Counted from the first letter of the stretch, positions 22,950-35,789 are shown. The stretch is DNA of 64,000 nucleotides from Rhizophagus irregularis (GCF_026210795.1 NC_089444.1:424501-488500); one strand, 5' to 3'. Translations and numbers: made by a program. The notes: generated by a model not told the origin, from the sequence alone.

Positions 22950-24260
22950 TTATGGGATAAAATTTTTAGCAAATCATGTGAAAACTGAATAATTTTTTTG
23001 TTAGCCAAAAATGATCAACAACCGGATGACAAATTTTAATATTATGTAAATAAACAATTTGTTTGTATTACTTATTTAAATATAGATACATTTTTTTTTT
23101 ATTTTGAACCAAAAAATAAACAATAATCAAATGGTAAATTTTCATTATCGTCATCATTACATTATCATTATAATTAAAGTTGCCTGCCGAAATTAGGGAG
23201 TTTCGGCATGTCAAAATTGTCAAAACTATTTTGACATGTCAAAATTGTCGAAACCTAAAAATATTACGTTTCACGTAATAACTCGGCGTCCAATGATCGT
23301 AGAAAGATGCACCATAGCTCGCTGGAATCGTCTCATAACGACGAGTCGAATGGTGGTTAAATCGTCTTTCTACGATCACTGGATGCCGAGATATTAAGCG
23401 AAACGTCAAAAATCGGCATTTTGTATTTTGCGATACTGCGCCATTTGACGTTTCGTCTATTATCTCGGCATCCAATGATCGTAGAAAGATGATCTAACCA
23501 CCATTCGACTCGTCGTTATGAGACGATTCCAACGAGCTATGGTGCATCTTTCTACGATCATTGGATGCCGAGTTATTACGTGAAACGTAATATTTTTAGG
23601 TTTCGACAATTTTGACATGTCGAAACTATTTCGGCATTTCGGCATTTCTACAGGTTTTAGTTTCAACATTTCGACAATAGCCTGTAGAGTTTTGGCAGGC
23701 AACTTTAGTTATAGTAATGCTATCATGAAAATTTTTTCAGGGTAGTAATTCTAAAAATGATTAACAATCAGATAATAAAATTGTTGTTTTATTATAATGT
23801 TATCATAAAATTTTTTTTTCTCAACAATTGGATGATAAAATTAAATAAATGTTATATCAAGTAATTTTTTATTTTGAACAAAACAATAAACAACAACTAA
23901 ATGGTAAAATTTCATTATCATTGTCTTATTATTATGATATTCAGTTATCATAATTTTCCAGAACTAAAAATGATCAACAATCGGATAGTAGAATTGTTTT
24001 ATTACAATATAATCGTGAAAAATTTTTTTCCAGAGCCGTAATTCCAAAAATTATGATAGTAAATATTAAATAAATGCTTTATCAAGTAATAAACAATCTT
24101 TCTGTATTGTTATTTAAAGTTAATCACATATTCTGATATATATATTTTTTTATTTTTAAACCAAAAAATAAACAACAATCAAGATAATTAACCTTAAAAT
24201 GATTAACAAGTGAAATAACTAAGCCAAAAATGATTAACAAGCAAAATAAACCGAAAATGA
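22950..24260. repeat. Degenerate tandem array (ATGATCAACAATCGGATGATA type)
   Basis: Three to four diverged units of about 180-200 bp share AAAAATGATCAACAA(T/C)CGGAT, a T-rich stretch with TTTTATTTTGAACCAAAAAA, TAAACAA(C/T)AATCAAATGGTA and CATTATCATT. The array is interrupted by the palindromic element at 23177-23705. Confidence 0.65.
23177..23705. mobile_element. 529-bp near-perfect palindromic element, TA target
   Basis: The ends AAGTTGCCTGCC and GGCAGGCAACTT are flanked by TA on both sides (23175-23176, 23706-23707). The arms contain AATATTACGTTTCACGTAAT, ATGATCGTAGAAAGATG and CGTCTCATAACGACGAGTCG and their inverted copies, around a centre with TTTTGTATTTTGCGATACTG. The minus ORFs here follow from the palindrome. 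TA duplication suggests Tc1/mariner-type mobilisation, but the ends are not diagnostic. Confidence 0.75.
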
Positions 24261-25394
24261 TCATCCTTTACCAAATGAGAAAAAAATTATGTTAATAGCT
24301 AGTTAAGAGTAATTTCTCATTTTTTTTATAGATATGTTAAATATAATCAAAAATTTTGCAAATAAAGTGAAAGTTATGGTTTGGCTAGAAAAGCCCGGCG
24401 AGCGAAGCGAGCCAAATGAAATTGCATCATCATAATAAATCACATGAATATTTAATACACAATCACATGATCTACCAGTAATTTTTCCACCAGTTAAAAT
24501 TTAGAAATTCTCTTTAAATCTTAAAAACTATTTATCATAATTATGATACTGTATGGTAGTATAAACCAACTTAATTAAAAAAAAAGTCAGAATTATTACA
24601 GTTCTAATTATACTATGACTATAGCTCCCTGCCATGTTTAATGTTAACTTGTTATTTGTGTAACAATTTTCTCTATACAAATTACAAATATTTTACGTAC
24701 TTTATTTTTTATTAATTTTATTAATACTGCAGAAAGTTAATAAAGAAGAAAAATGAAACCCTGTAGTGAAACCTCCCTCAATATGGAAAATGAAAAATTA
24801 TAGAAAATACGTATCTTTCTAATTTCTTTATTCTAATTGAAAATATATTAAATATTGTAAATATGTACTTTACTAAATTAATCATTACTTTTACAGTAAT
24901 TTCATGGTAAATCAATTTTTCACGTACCATTTTATTACGTAATGCGATCATCAATTTGTTTTTTTTTTGCATATCATTTTTTATCAATATATATTAAAAT
25001 TAACCTACCATCCGTGGAAAAGTTGGCTGTGGATCCAATACAATAAGAATTTCTGCTATGGGTAGATTGCATGGGTGTTATCCTAAATCCGAAATTCGTA
25101 ATCCCGATATAATATAATCGATTGTCAAAATTCCGTAATTGAAAATCCCAACATTTATCAAAATCCTGAAGTTCAATATTCCGACAGTCCAAAATCCTGA
25201 TACTTAATATTTTACAAAAACAAATAATTTTAAATATTCAAATTCAATTTGCCATTCAGTGTAAAGTTAAATTTTACTTTTAATTTATTCAGTTTCATCA
25301 TAGTATTACCTATATTATTTTGAAAAATTTTATGTCACTTTGGTTTATTCAATGCTAAACATTACTATTCAACTTTATTAGTATAGATAAAATT
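24261..25394. other. Spacer with short degenerate repeats
   Basis: GGCGAGCGAAGCGAGCC at 24397-24413 is a short G+C-rich imperfect palindrome. 25070-25200 repeats AATCC(C/T)GA(A/T)A-type words. ORFs on the minus strand at 24778-25192 show no recognisable features. Confidence 0.4.
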
Positions 25395-26345
25395 AACTTG
25401 CAATGTTAAAAGCAGTAAAAAATACCAACAACCAAATCTAAATCGTTAGTTAGAAAATAATTATGCACGATTCCGCGGAGAAAGTCCATCAATGAACTGT
25501 TTTCTCTATCATTGCAAACCGTCATAATTCTTTTCACTCTATCGATTAAGGCCTTTTTTGCTGCTGATGGTCTTTGTTTCACCACGAATAATATGTTCAA
25601 CTAGTAATTCAACATTTTAAAATATCCCAGCGCCTATACCAGGCTTCTACAATATTTTAAGCTCGTGGGATTCCTGTTTCAATAGAATCATATGCTGACC
25701 ACAATTGTGGCGGGAATAAAAAATATTATTGCCATTTCTAAGATGTTAACGCATATTTTCATGCACATAGCTCCCTTCAAATCATTTAAAATTTCATCTG
25801 CTTCTGGGGCATTTCAGGCTTAGATTACTTAGAGTTGTAAGTCAATGCTATTTTCTACTGTAAAATCAAGTAGTTCTTTAAATAAACATTTATATATTTC
25901 TTCAGATTTACCGGTTATCAATGAGTAAACAAGAGGGAGAACTCTTGAATTATCTCCGCCAACAGATACATGGATTGTATATAGCTGACAAAATATCACT
26001 GGAACCATTTCAAACATCCTATCCATCATCCAAAATGGAGCTTAAGACAAATGTTGAATATTTCCCTGTGTAGTAAATAGCAAAATTCGATCTTCACTAA
26101 CTACAAAATCTCTCACTAAAATTGAATCTCCATTATTTTAAAGTAAACTGAAGAAAATCTGGAATATTAATTTCTTCAAGAGTTTGGGCATCTCTGATCT
26201 TCAACACATTTAGTCCTTGAACGAAGAAAATTAAGAGATGGGATATATCCTAACTATAATATCTTGAATAATTCGTGCAGGATTATCTTTTGTTCTATGA
26301 GCCTTCTGCTTGATTTGGATAATAATTTTTGCAACTTTTGCGTTA
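25395..26345 (-). pseudogene. MULE transposase relic
   Basis: On the minus strand, fragments in shifting frames follow the order of a Mutator-like transposase: KQKAHRTKDNPARIIQDI near 26300, RDFVVSEDRILLFTTQGN with LSxAPFWMMD (25990-26120), MFEMVPVIFCQLYTIHV and LPLVYSLITGKSEEIYKCLF (25840-26020), and GIPRAxNIVEAWYRRW near 25650. VPVIFxQLYTIH...PLVYxLxTGKxEExY is characteristic of the MULE catalytic core, and the NxVEAWxRR segment lies downstream of it in such proteins. Stops and frameshifts between the pieces, and missing catalytic segments, show it is dead. Confidence 0.75.
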
Positions 26346-27560
26346 CTAGCCTGAAGTGAGTGATTATGTTAAGTAGTATTATTACTCAACCTCTACAATT
26401 TTCTAGTTTTCTTTTCTCACAACACCGATAAATAACCATGAAAGTTTATCTTATTATTTTCTTTTTGTGATTCATTTTAAATTGTTTTAGTAGCTAATAG
26501 AGAAATGATCTTTCGTGATTAAAAGTGAGTAAACATTTGTATCAAAGGTGTAGTTAAGGCGTAATATTTAAAGCATCAATTTTATTAATAAATTTATAAT
26601 TTATACAAAGATACAACTTTCAAACAAATAAATACTATACAAAACAAATATGGGTAATATTCATTTTTGTGCTTCAAACGTTTCACTTTAATAAGTATTA
26701 AATAAATATAATTAATAGTGACTTTTTCCATCATAAGATACTCATTATTGGTCTTGTAGGGGCATCGTACAATAGCCAGTATAACATTAATTGTAATATT
26801 AATTTATTAACATGTTAAATTGTAACAAATTATTGTAAAATATATTGTAAGTTTAATTGTAAAATTTATTTGTGAAGTGGGAAATTTAGATTGCATTGTT
26901 ATGTAATAATGGAAATAGTCTATAAATAAATGGGAAAGTATACTTTACAAAAATCTCGAATTTTGGTATTAGCATTATAATATGCTAAATCTATTAACAA
27001 TTAGCTATTGTGGGCTATTAAAGCATATTAAACAAATTTTTTACATAAAATTGAAAATATAGGCCTACACTAGGCCATATTAAAGGCTTATAATACACTA
27101 ACAATAGAGTTTCAATATTTCCGACAGTTTTGCATATTCACTAAAAAATTCATATAGCTATTATATTACTATTACAGTGCTATTACAGAGGAAAATAATA
27201 AAATTAATTTAATGAATTTTATATTTTTGGTATTGTGCTAATATTTATTTTTATCAACAATATTTATTATACGATTTTTTTCTATTTAGTTAGTAATTTT
27301 ATAAATAAGTCAAAGTCTAATTGATCTCCAATATGAAATACTGTATATAAAAAATTAAGCTATTTTTTTAACTTCTTTTAGTTAAACTTTTTATTCTTAT
27401 CTCTTTAAACTTATTATTAAACTTTTTAATTATTTATAATTTATTCATTGTATTTATTTATATGGCACAATATTTTAGACTTTTTTTATATTTTTCAATT
27501 TGCAAGAGTAACGTAAGCAAATCACATGACTTTATATTACATTATAAGAACGACAATCAT
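26346..27560. other. Gene-free AT-rich stretch
   Basis: No coding, repeat or structural signal recognised. Confidence 0.5.
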
Positions 27561-27589
27561 CAAAGTCGCACAATCAAAGAACTCTTATT

Positions 27590-28760
27590 TTTTTCCATCT
27601 CCTTTCCTTCGTCCTTTCCCTTTCCCTCTTTTCTTTAACTTTCCATTAAAAAAATCATTAGTCTGGAGTGCAACGAAGGACTATTTATTTAAATAAACAT
27701 TTTTAGTTTTGATTTTTTTCTTTTAGACTGTTTTTTGGACATGACATTCCTGTAAATTTTATCTTGATAAATGATTTTTAACATTCTTTGTTTCTTCTTT
27801 ATTAGGCAGCTCTTTAGATACAGAATCTTGTTAAGAAAACCTGGAAATATATGATTTATTTATTCTAACGAATTGTTGTAAGGTTTTTAAACGCATAGAA
27901 TTCTGGTAAAATCTTGCCTTTTTTAAAAAATTTTTTTTAATGAACTGTTTATAATGGTTCTTTTTTTTAGTTGGGTCTTTCAGTTCATTTTAGACATGTG
28001 GAATTTCAATGGCTAACAATATAGTGTAATATTATAAGTTTTGTTTTTTTAATTTTTTATTTTGACGAACCTTACTAACAGTTCTTTTTTTTATTTTGTA
28101 GGCAGTCAGTTCTTCACATCTCAAGAAATAGATATCAAGGTTTTCATTTTTTTATACGCAGTCAGTTCTTCTAGATCTTGAGAAATGGATATTAGGATTT
28201 TTTTAAAAAAAAATTTGACGAAATAATCATTAACACTTCATTATTTTTATTTTTTATTTTTTTTTAGGTAACTGGTTCCTCAATACTAAGGATAGAGGAA
28301 ATTTAATGAATTGTTCCATTAATAAATAAAACATTTTTAATGTTTCATTTTCTTCTTTTATAGGTTTCGGACTCTTGTATATAAATGAGTAAACCACGTG
28401 GAATGAAAATGGTAAGTCTTGCAACACCTACGAAACTTGGGTTTCTTATTTTTTAATAACTAATGTTTTCTTATTTTTATAGGTTCTGGCTTTAAATTTG
28501 GACGTTAATTAGGAATCCTTGGTTAGTTTCGAAGTTGGACTTAAAGCTCTTCGTGATGTCAAAATGGTGAGTTTCAAAGTTACATACTTCAAATTTTTTT
28601 TTATTTAATTTTCTTTTTTAAAGAAACAATTATTAACATTTCCTGCTTCTTTTGTAGATTTTGGACTTGGAAGTTAACTAACTTTGGAAACTTTTCTTTT
28701 CATTTTTTTTTATTAAAAACACTAACGTATTTTGTAGGTAATATTTAAACAAAAATTTTT
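27590..28760 (+). repeat. Array of exon/intron-like units
   Basis: Seven diverged units (about 100-160 bp) each begin with a T-rich tract ending in AG (for example TTATTAG, TTTTGTAG, TTTTTTTAG, TTTTATAG), continue with a 30-55-bp segment beginning (G)GCAGTC(A)GTTCTT-like, GGTAACTGGTTCC or GGTTCTGG, and often end in a donor-like GGTAAG or TGGTGAGT (28410, 28565). No continuous protein results. The unit resembles the array at 59300-59960. Confidence 0.55.
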
Positions 28761-29298
28761 TAATTGAATGAAGTCATATCATTTGTTATGTATTATTGTT
28801 TCAAAATAGATTCTTATTTTTGACGATGTAATTTGGGTGAAAATTAACAATATGACACTTTATAGCAATTAGATATAATATTTTTAGCGAATATTAAATA
28901 AATATTTAATAATATTATTTTTATATTATAATTTTATTTTAAATGTGATATTGCATAGTGTTGTTATTAAACTTATATTGTATTAAAATTATTTTACTAT
29001 TATACTAAAATGCTTAAAGTCTTATTATTTAGTCCTAAAATATTCGTTTACAATTTTCTTACTAGTACTATTAACGAGCTTGATGATAGGTCTAATTTAT
29101 TCCTATTACCAGCCTATTAAAATAATTTTATTAGCCTTATGTCGAATTTGGGTTTTTTTGTAAAGTATTTATCTAAAATAAAATATTATATTTCTAATAA
29201 TTAATAAACAAATAAAATAAAATAATTTAATTAAATGAATTGATTTCATTATACTATCATTGATTGGCAGCTATTCTCATAATAGCGGATTCCCTTTG
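28761..29298. other. Spacer downstream of permease
   Basis: AT-rich 3' flank of the minus-strand permease. Nothing recognised. Confidence 0.5.
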
Positions 29299-31677
29299 CT
29301 ATTTCTTAGTAGAAAAGTAATACCAAGATAATAATGCGATAAATAAGAAACCATAACTGAACAACATTGGTGATAATTGCAAAGCATCGTCGATAATAAA
29401 AGAGAATGTTAATACAAGCACTCCTCCTAGAATAAAAACTCCTACTACTGGTAATGGCACTTTAAAGAATTTTTCTTCGTTATTTTCACTTCTCCATCGA
29501 ATCAACTAAAAAAAGAATATACATATATATAAATTAATCGGTTAATAAAATTAAATAAACAATTATTTATACGCACCAATAAACCTATACCAGTAGCAAG
29601 GTAAAATATCCAATAACTGTAGCTGGCAAGATTTGAAAATAATTTGAAATTTGAAATTGAAATACTACCACCAACGAATATCATAAGAAATGAACACCAA
29701 ACGAATTGTACTAATAAAGCATTGATAGGTGTATCAAAACGTTTATTCCAGTTTCTTAATTTTTGTGAATATTTTGGAAAAAAATCTAAATTTGCCGCTG
29801 CAACAATAACTCTCGATCCACTCCATACTTCTACTGCAGCGGTACCCATTACAGAAAGTACAACCAGGAAGGTAAAAATTCTAGTAATAATCAATCGATT
29901 TCCGAATAATTGATTGAAAAATTCTGCAGCTATGGTTTCATGGCTGTTATCTTTGCTTGCTATTTGTTCTTTTGGTACGACCGAGATAAATGCAATATTT
30001 ACAAGGAAATCTATATATATAAAAAAAACATACACATAATTTAGGTTGCCGATATTGATATTATCCCTTAGATGGTCTAGCAACGCCATTTAAGGGATAG
30101 TTGGTAAGCTTTTCATAAAAGCAAATTTTATGTCAAAAGTTCTTCAAAATTCACATTTTACGTACACATTACTGTAACAATTGCGACACTAATACTATTG
30201 CTGAGAATCAATTTCTTTTCCGGATTCCTGAACTCGCCCAAAGAATCTACAAACAGAAAAAATCAGATTGAATTATCTGTTAATATATATATATATATAT
30301 AATACTATTAATCTTTAAATGAAAAAAAAAAGTTTTAAATTTATAAACATGACATACAATTCAAGTTATTCCATCCATTATATGAGAACATAATCTGTTA
30401 AAAAAAAATGATAGTAATGAGGAAAAGATTTTTTAAAAATTGCTTTTTAAGAACGTAGCGAAGACATGTAGAAAATAATAATAATCGTGTAGCACTGTTT
30501 ACAATATTCCTTTTATAAATATCCTCACATCATAAGACACGGATATGTTGAAAGTATTATATAAGACACAATTCTTTAATATTCGACATTTAATGAATAT
30601 TCAAAGTATTTTACAAATACTTCGTTAGTGTATTATAAGCAGCGTTATACGGTTTATCTTATAATAATTACCAATAAAATAGCTGATGAATATTCTGCAA
30701 TGCCTGTATTTCCATTTATTTTCGTTTTCCAATTATTACCACTAATTTCTTTATTTTGGTATAATCCATAAATTCCAGCTATAGCGATTATTGAATACGT
30801 AGTCAATTTTATAATAGCAAGACCCTGATTTATAATTGCTGCCCATCTGTTACTAAGCATATGATAAACTGTTATGACAAATAAGAGTAGGATTGCCAAA
30901 AATTTTACGAACCTAGAAAAATAAATTTTTAAATTTTAATTGCTGTTATCACCTAAGGTGAATAATTATTATACGTGTCCTTATCCTTAATTACTCAAGC
31001 AACACGTTAGTAATAAAAATTTTTCTTACCAAAATGGAGAAAAAGGAAGATTCCATCCAATTGAATTTAGTTCAGGTATATTATCATCAGATGATGTATT
31101 TTCTGATTCAGGTTTATATGTTTGTATATCTGTTTCTCCTGTTATAGTATACCAAAAATACTGCGCACCAATTTGTAAAATGGCGCACAAAAGCCCTGGT
31201 TTAATTACACTAAAAAAAAGAGAAGAATTTAATTTATGAAAGATTCTTAATCCGACTTTGAGAAAGGAATTTTCATATTTACAGGACAAGCATAAAACTG
31301 AAAAGATAACTCATTAAAAGTTTTGGGTTTGGATAAGCTGTTTGTAAATATTTCGTTTCACCTCCGTTTACTTTATGAATGGCTCCAAGTTCAACATATG
31401 TTAGTGAACCTGCCATACTTATTATTCCACCGAGTAACCATAATGATAATACTATTCCAGGAGATTTTACCGCATACCAAACAATTCCTGGTGTAGAAAT
31501 GATACCCGCTCCAATCATATTATTTACATTCATTCCAATACCATAAAATACACCTAATAACGAATTATTTCGTGGTTTTATGGAAGGTTCTGAACTTATT
31601 GGCGAAACTGATCTTATAACTTCTTGATTATCGCCACTGTTTTCATAACTACTAATATTATCATTTATGTCGGCCAT
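29299..31677 (-). CDS. APC-superfamily amino-acid permease (524 aa, 7 exons)
   Basis: Minus-strand exons are 31677-31283, 31209-31030, 30912-30672, 30394-30358, 30246-30166, 30010-29577 and 29505-29299; phases are consistent and the total is 1,575 nt. After a polar cytoplasmic N-terminus (about 38 residues), TM1 carries the APC signature MIGAGIISTPGIVW (residues 54-67). TM2-TM3 follow with GGIISMAGSLTYVELGA and NGGE, then HMLSNRWAAIINQGLAIIKL, NGWNNLNYSLGEFRNPEKKL (the conserved loop of LAT/Mup1-type carriers), VMYFLVNIAFISVVPKEQI and EVWSGSRVIVAAA. Length and about 12 hydrophobic segments fit a plasma-membrane amino-acid transporter of the LAT/Mup1-like group; the substrate cannot be told. 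Exon 4 is only 37 nt. The N-terminus of the long frame starting at 30089 is intronic. A decayed paralogue lies 1.2 kb upstream. Confidence 0.9.
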
Positions 31678-32907
31678 TTTAATTAGTAAAAATTAACGAT
31701 AAATTTTTTTTTTTAAGAAAAAATAATTTACAAAAATGAAAAAATTCAAAAAATTCTTGAGATTTTAAAACTTTTTTTTTAATCACGTGGATTTTAACGT
31801 TACACTTGAATGTCAAGTGTTTATACTAAAACCAAAATGGACATGATTCATTGTCTACCTATATAAATTATAGTCAATTTGATGAAGATCCTAGGATTCA
31901 AACCATATCATTTCTAAAAAGGAATATTTTGTTTGTGCATACAAGTGTTTCAAATTAAGGTCGATTAATATTATTTTTTATTCTTTTTGTCGATTCAAAA
32001 AAAAAGATTTCTTTTTTGTCGATTAAGAAAAAAAAATTCTTTTTTGTTGATTAAAAGAAAGGAGGAGCTTTTATATAAATAGTATTCACCTAAACTTATT
32101 ATTACTTCCGCGTATGTTCCTACAGAATGAATTCGGTTTTTCTGAAATTAGCGGAATTTTGTCTCCGAAAACGTCCAATGCTCAAGAATCAAAAAATTTC
32201 CTTTTTCAGTACCTTAAAAAAAAAGGAAAAATAATCAGTAGTAATATTCCAGTAATGTTTCATCTTCGGTCAAAATAAAAACGCTTAATTAAGACCTTTT
32301 CCCATATGTATATGTTTTACTAATTTTTTTTTCAAATAATTAAATAAGGGTAATGGCATATATTAGCTAGTATTATTTCATTATTTTATTATAAACGTCT
32401 ACTTCCCTATATGTATACATATTATAAAATCTTAGTAATCGTGTGCAACCAATCATTTTTTACAATTGTGTACGTAATCGAAGATTTTTGCGTATTCCCA
32501 ACCTAAAATATTAGCCAATTTATGTCACTGTCCTAGCAAGGATGGATTGTTTATAAAATGCCTTAATGTATGTCAAGTAATTTTCCTTTACACGACGTGA
32601 ATCATAAAAGTTATTACACATTCACCAGGATAAAGGTTTTGGATGGACCATATTAAGGTAATCATTAAAAGAAAAATTCTTGACAAAGAATAATATAAAT
32701 TTTTGAGTTTGTTCATATTTATAAAATCTTCATACTGTAGCACCAAGTCAATTGATAAACCACATGGATTTATATTATGTTATATTAAGTGTTTACGTAA
32801 TAGTAATTATTAAAGAATTAATTATTTAGATTCAGCAAAAGTAGCGACAATTTGAATTTCAGCTTATGTACTATATTCATAAATCCACCGTTTTCCACTT
32901 TTCTCTT
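31678..32907. other. Spacer upstream of permease
   Basis: Contains three tandem A/T-rich units TCGATTAAAAAAAAAGATTTC at about 31985-32055. No gene is recognised; this stretch should include the permease promoter. Confidence 0.5.
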
Positions 32908-34334
32908 TTAGATGCGGTCGATAAAATAATACAAAAGTAACATTCCAACAATTAAAGCTATGAAAATGATAAGTGTGAATAATATATTATTAAAAACATG
33001 AAACGATTGGTCGTGGGATAAAGAAAAATACTAAAACGACCATTCCAAATCCCGAAAATATAAATGAATCGTAAGCGATAATTTAGGGTTATAACCTTAT
33101 CTTTTTCGAAAAACCTAAAAATAGTTATGGTTAAGTTACAAGAATCTTTTTTAAAAAAATATCGTATTTAGATTTTTATATTGTGCTTACCAATAATCCA
33201 ATACCTGTAACAATGTAAAATTTTCAAGAACTAAACATCGCTATAGAAGTAAATAGGATGAAAACGTTATCTACCATCGAACTACTACCAATTAACGTTA
33301 GAAATGCACACCAGATAAACTGCGTGATTAAAGCATTAACAGTTAACTGGTATATCAAAAGTGTCATGCGCATCCGAAAATATTGGGAAAAAGTTTTGCT
33401 GCTGTACCAATAGCAGATAGAATGACAAAAAATGACAATATTCCGGATACTAGTAGCTCACTATTAAATATCATAAAAAAAACGCTGCTATCGTTTCGTT
33501 AAAATGTTTCGTACTGGTACCGATTACGAGTTGAGGAGGTAGAGTAGTTATAAATAGGGATGGAAAAAGTTTCAAATGGAGTGACTCAAGTCGGTTTTGG
33601 AGCCGAACGTTGGAGCCATTTCGAGTCGAACCGAGCAGCTCAAGTGGAACGAACGGTTCCATTAGAGTCGACTCTGAAAGTAGCTAAGCCGGGTACGTGG
33701 TGGAATTATGAATACCAGAACGGATCGGTCGGTTCGGTACTAAACGCCGTTCCGAATCGGATTTTAGAGTCAATTTCACCAATTCGGTTCGTTCCGGTGA
33801 AACCGAACCGATAAAGTCATCCCATCCCAGTTATAAAATGCGATATTCAGTTATATCTGACAAAAATAAAAAATTAAAAAAATCTTTTATGAGTTCCGAT
33901 GCTGTAGCTGTTGCCAAGCCGCAACTTCTTTTCGGGTTCCAAAATTCATCTAATGAGTAATTCAGGTTATTCCAACCATTATAACTGAAAAAAAACTTCA
34001 ATTATCACATGCCTTCGTCATGATTTTCTTCCTCAAAATAAAGACTTATTACCGAAAATTTTGAATCCGAACTCTCTAAAGTTTGTTTCCATCAATATTA
34101 AAATAATCTTTTAAGCGCAATGGTAATAACCGTTATCATTTAATCACTGTAAGTAATTGGTTATTGCGATTTGCTTTCTGTTATTTAGCATATGATATAC
34201 TGTTATTATTAATAATAGCATAATTGATATTATTTTTAATAATCCTACAATAGAAAATTGTTAGAGAAACTTAAAAATTATAATGAATTTACCTCGGTGT
34301 AGACGAGAGAACCGTATAAACTTACGATTCCCCA
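32908..34334 (-). pseudogene. Decayed paralogue of the amino-acid permease
   Basis: Minus-strand fragments match the intact permease in order: WGIVSLYGSLVYTEV (34290-34334), LLLITVYHMLNNRKQIAIT (about 34165-34250), SYNGWNNLNYSLDEFWNPKR (33925-33990), TSTKHFNETIAAFF (about 33480-33525), LSAIGTAA (33410-33430), TGIGLLV at a donor-like site (33190-33215) and LFTLIIFIALIVGMLLLYYF with TAA at 32908. Stops and frameshifts separate the pieces, the exon-2 equivalent is missing, and a hAT MITE interrupts it at 33555-33829. It is not functional as a transporter. Confidence 0.8.
33555..33829. mobile_element. 275-bp hAT-type MITE inside the pseudopermease
   Basis: The ends TAGGGATGG and CCATCCCA are flanked by an exact 8-bp direct repeat GTTATAAA (33547-33554 and 33830-33837). 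The interior is relatively G+C-rich with GAGTCGAACCG/CGGTTCGGT-type repeats and is open in several frames by chance. The duplication length and (C/T)AGGG-like terminus fit hAT. Confidence 0.85.
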
Positions 34335-35780
34335 ATTACTTGTTCAGTTCCTATGTTTTTCCTATTTAGTGATAATGTTTTGTTTCTAAAGCAAATCGAA
34401 ATTTATTTATTTAGTATATGCACAAAATTCCCGTCAAAACACGTGTATTTTTTTGTCATGGCTCGCGAATTTTAGATTCTGGCTCTCCTTTTGTTATTAG
34501 AATATATAAAATAATTTAAATATAAATTTTCATTGGTTAAATTATAAACATTTCATTCATTAATAAAAAAAAATTTTCTCATGATTTATAAAAAAAGAAA
34601 TTTATTTACAACTAAAATTATTAAAAACTATTGTAAGTAAAATAAAATTTTTTATTACATTAGCGCTGTTACAGTTTTATTTTAAAATTTATGGTAAAAT
34701 ATTAATAGTAAAATTGACCATAAATATTATGGATATCATTTGATCTTCGTAATTCTAAGCCACCATCATATAAACTTTATTATCCTATGTTTTACTAATT
34801 GGTCGCCAGTGATTTTTTTGATGATATATTCATGCTTGTAATTTTTCTGATGATATTTTCATGCTCACGTATTTTTATAGTTTATTTATACCTCTCCCAC
34901 TCTCTCCCATGCCATCACTGGACGTTAGTCTCCATGAGATAAAAGAGTTATTTCACGTGTCGCATAAATATCATGACTCCCCGTGAAATAACTATTACTT
35001 AATATTTTTTTCATCTAAAGACCAGATACCTAAAAACCGATTCCTATAGATTCCAAAGTTTCTTAATAACTCCAACCAAATAACAGATAATACTTTTTCA
35101 TTTATTTTTATAATTCTAACTATTTTTTCGTTTCTATCTATTTTTTTCATTAGTGTAAATAAGCTGTATTTTTTGTTTTTGGTTGTTTTCGGTATTTTCA
35201 GTATTTTATTTATAAATAAAATATATCACCTGATCACAGTAATCGAAAATGGCGATAATGAGTCTTATTGAAATTTTTCGTTTACTTGATATACAGGTAA
35301 AACAAAGTTGATAGATCTCCCTAGTTATTGCAATATATTGGATGAGAATCGGAGTTATTTTTTAAAATTCTTGTCATTTAGCCATTTACATTTAGTCAAA
35401 TATGGTCAATGCTCAAAATGAAAAATTTATTACTCATGTTATCATATTTGGCTACGGGAATTGCTCTGGGCGATTGCCGATTGTTTCCTGATTGTCGCCT
35501 AGAAGATCATCGCCTGGGTTTTTTTTTCAAATATGTCACATGATGTACAATATCTAATATATAAAGAGTAAATTTATTAATCGGCTGACGGCTGATTTTT
35601 TTTAACTTAGCCAATTTTTGATCGGCTAAACTTAAAATTTTATCGCAAAAGATATTTAAAAAAAAATTTTTTTTGCAAACATTAAACATATTTATTTAAA
35701 ATAATCTTATCTAATGAAATTTTATTTGCAAATATTAAAATTTAAGTCACACATTTACGATTTTAAAGAAAAAACTCACT
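34335..35780. other. Gene-free stretch
   Basis: AT-rich. At about 35248-35268 CGAAAATGGCGATAATGAG resembles one end of the TATTTATCGCC TIR family. Around 35440-35620 there are GC-richer GATTG(C/T)CGCC words. No gene. Confidence 0.5.
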
Positions 35781-35789
35781 GTATTTATT

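Noticed and set aside
23239-23702. Two minus-strand ORFs of about 80 codons
   Set aside because: They lie in the two arms of a palindromic element and mirror one another.
29644-29913. 89-codon plus-strand ORF
   Set aside because: Antisense to permease exon 6, which has strong family similarity on the minus strand.
33471-33814. ORFs on both strands with high Arg/Glu content
   Set aside because: Inside or overlapping a 275-bp hAT MITE with clear 8-bp duplication; open by chance.
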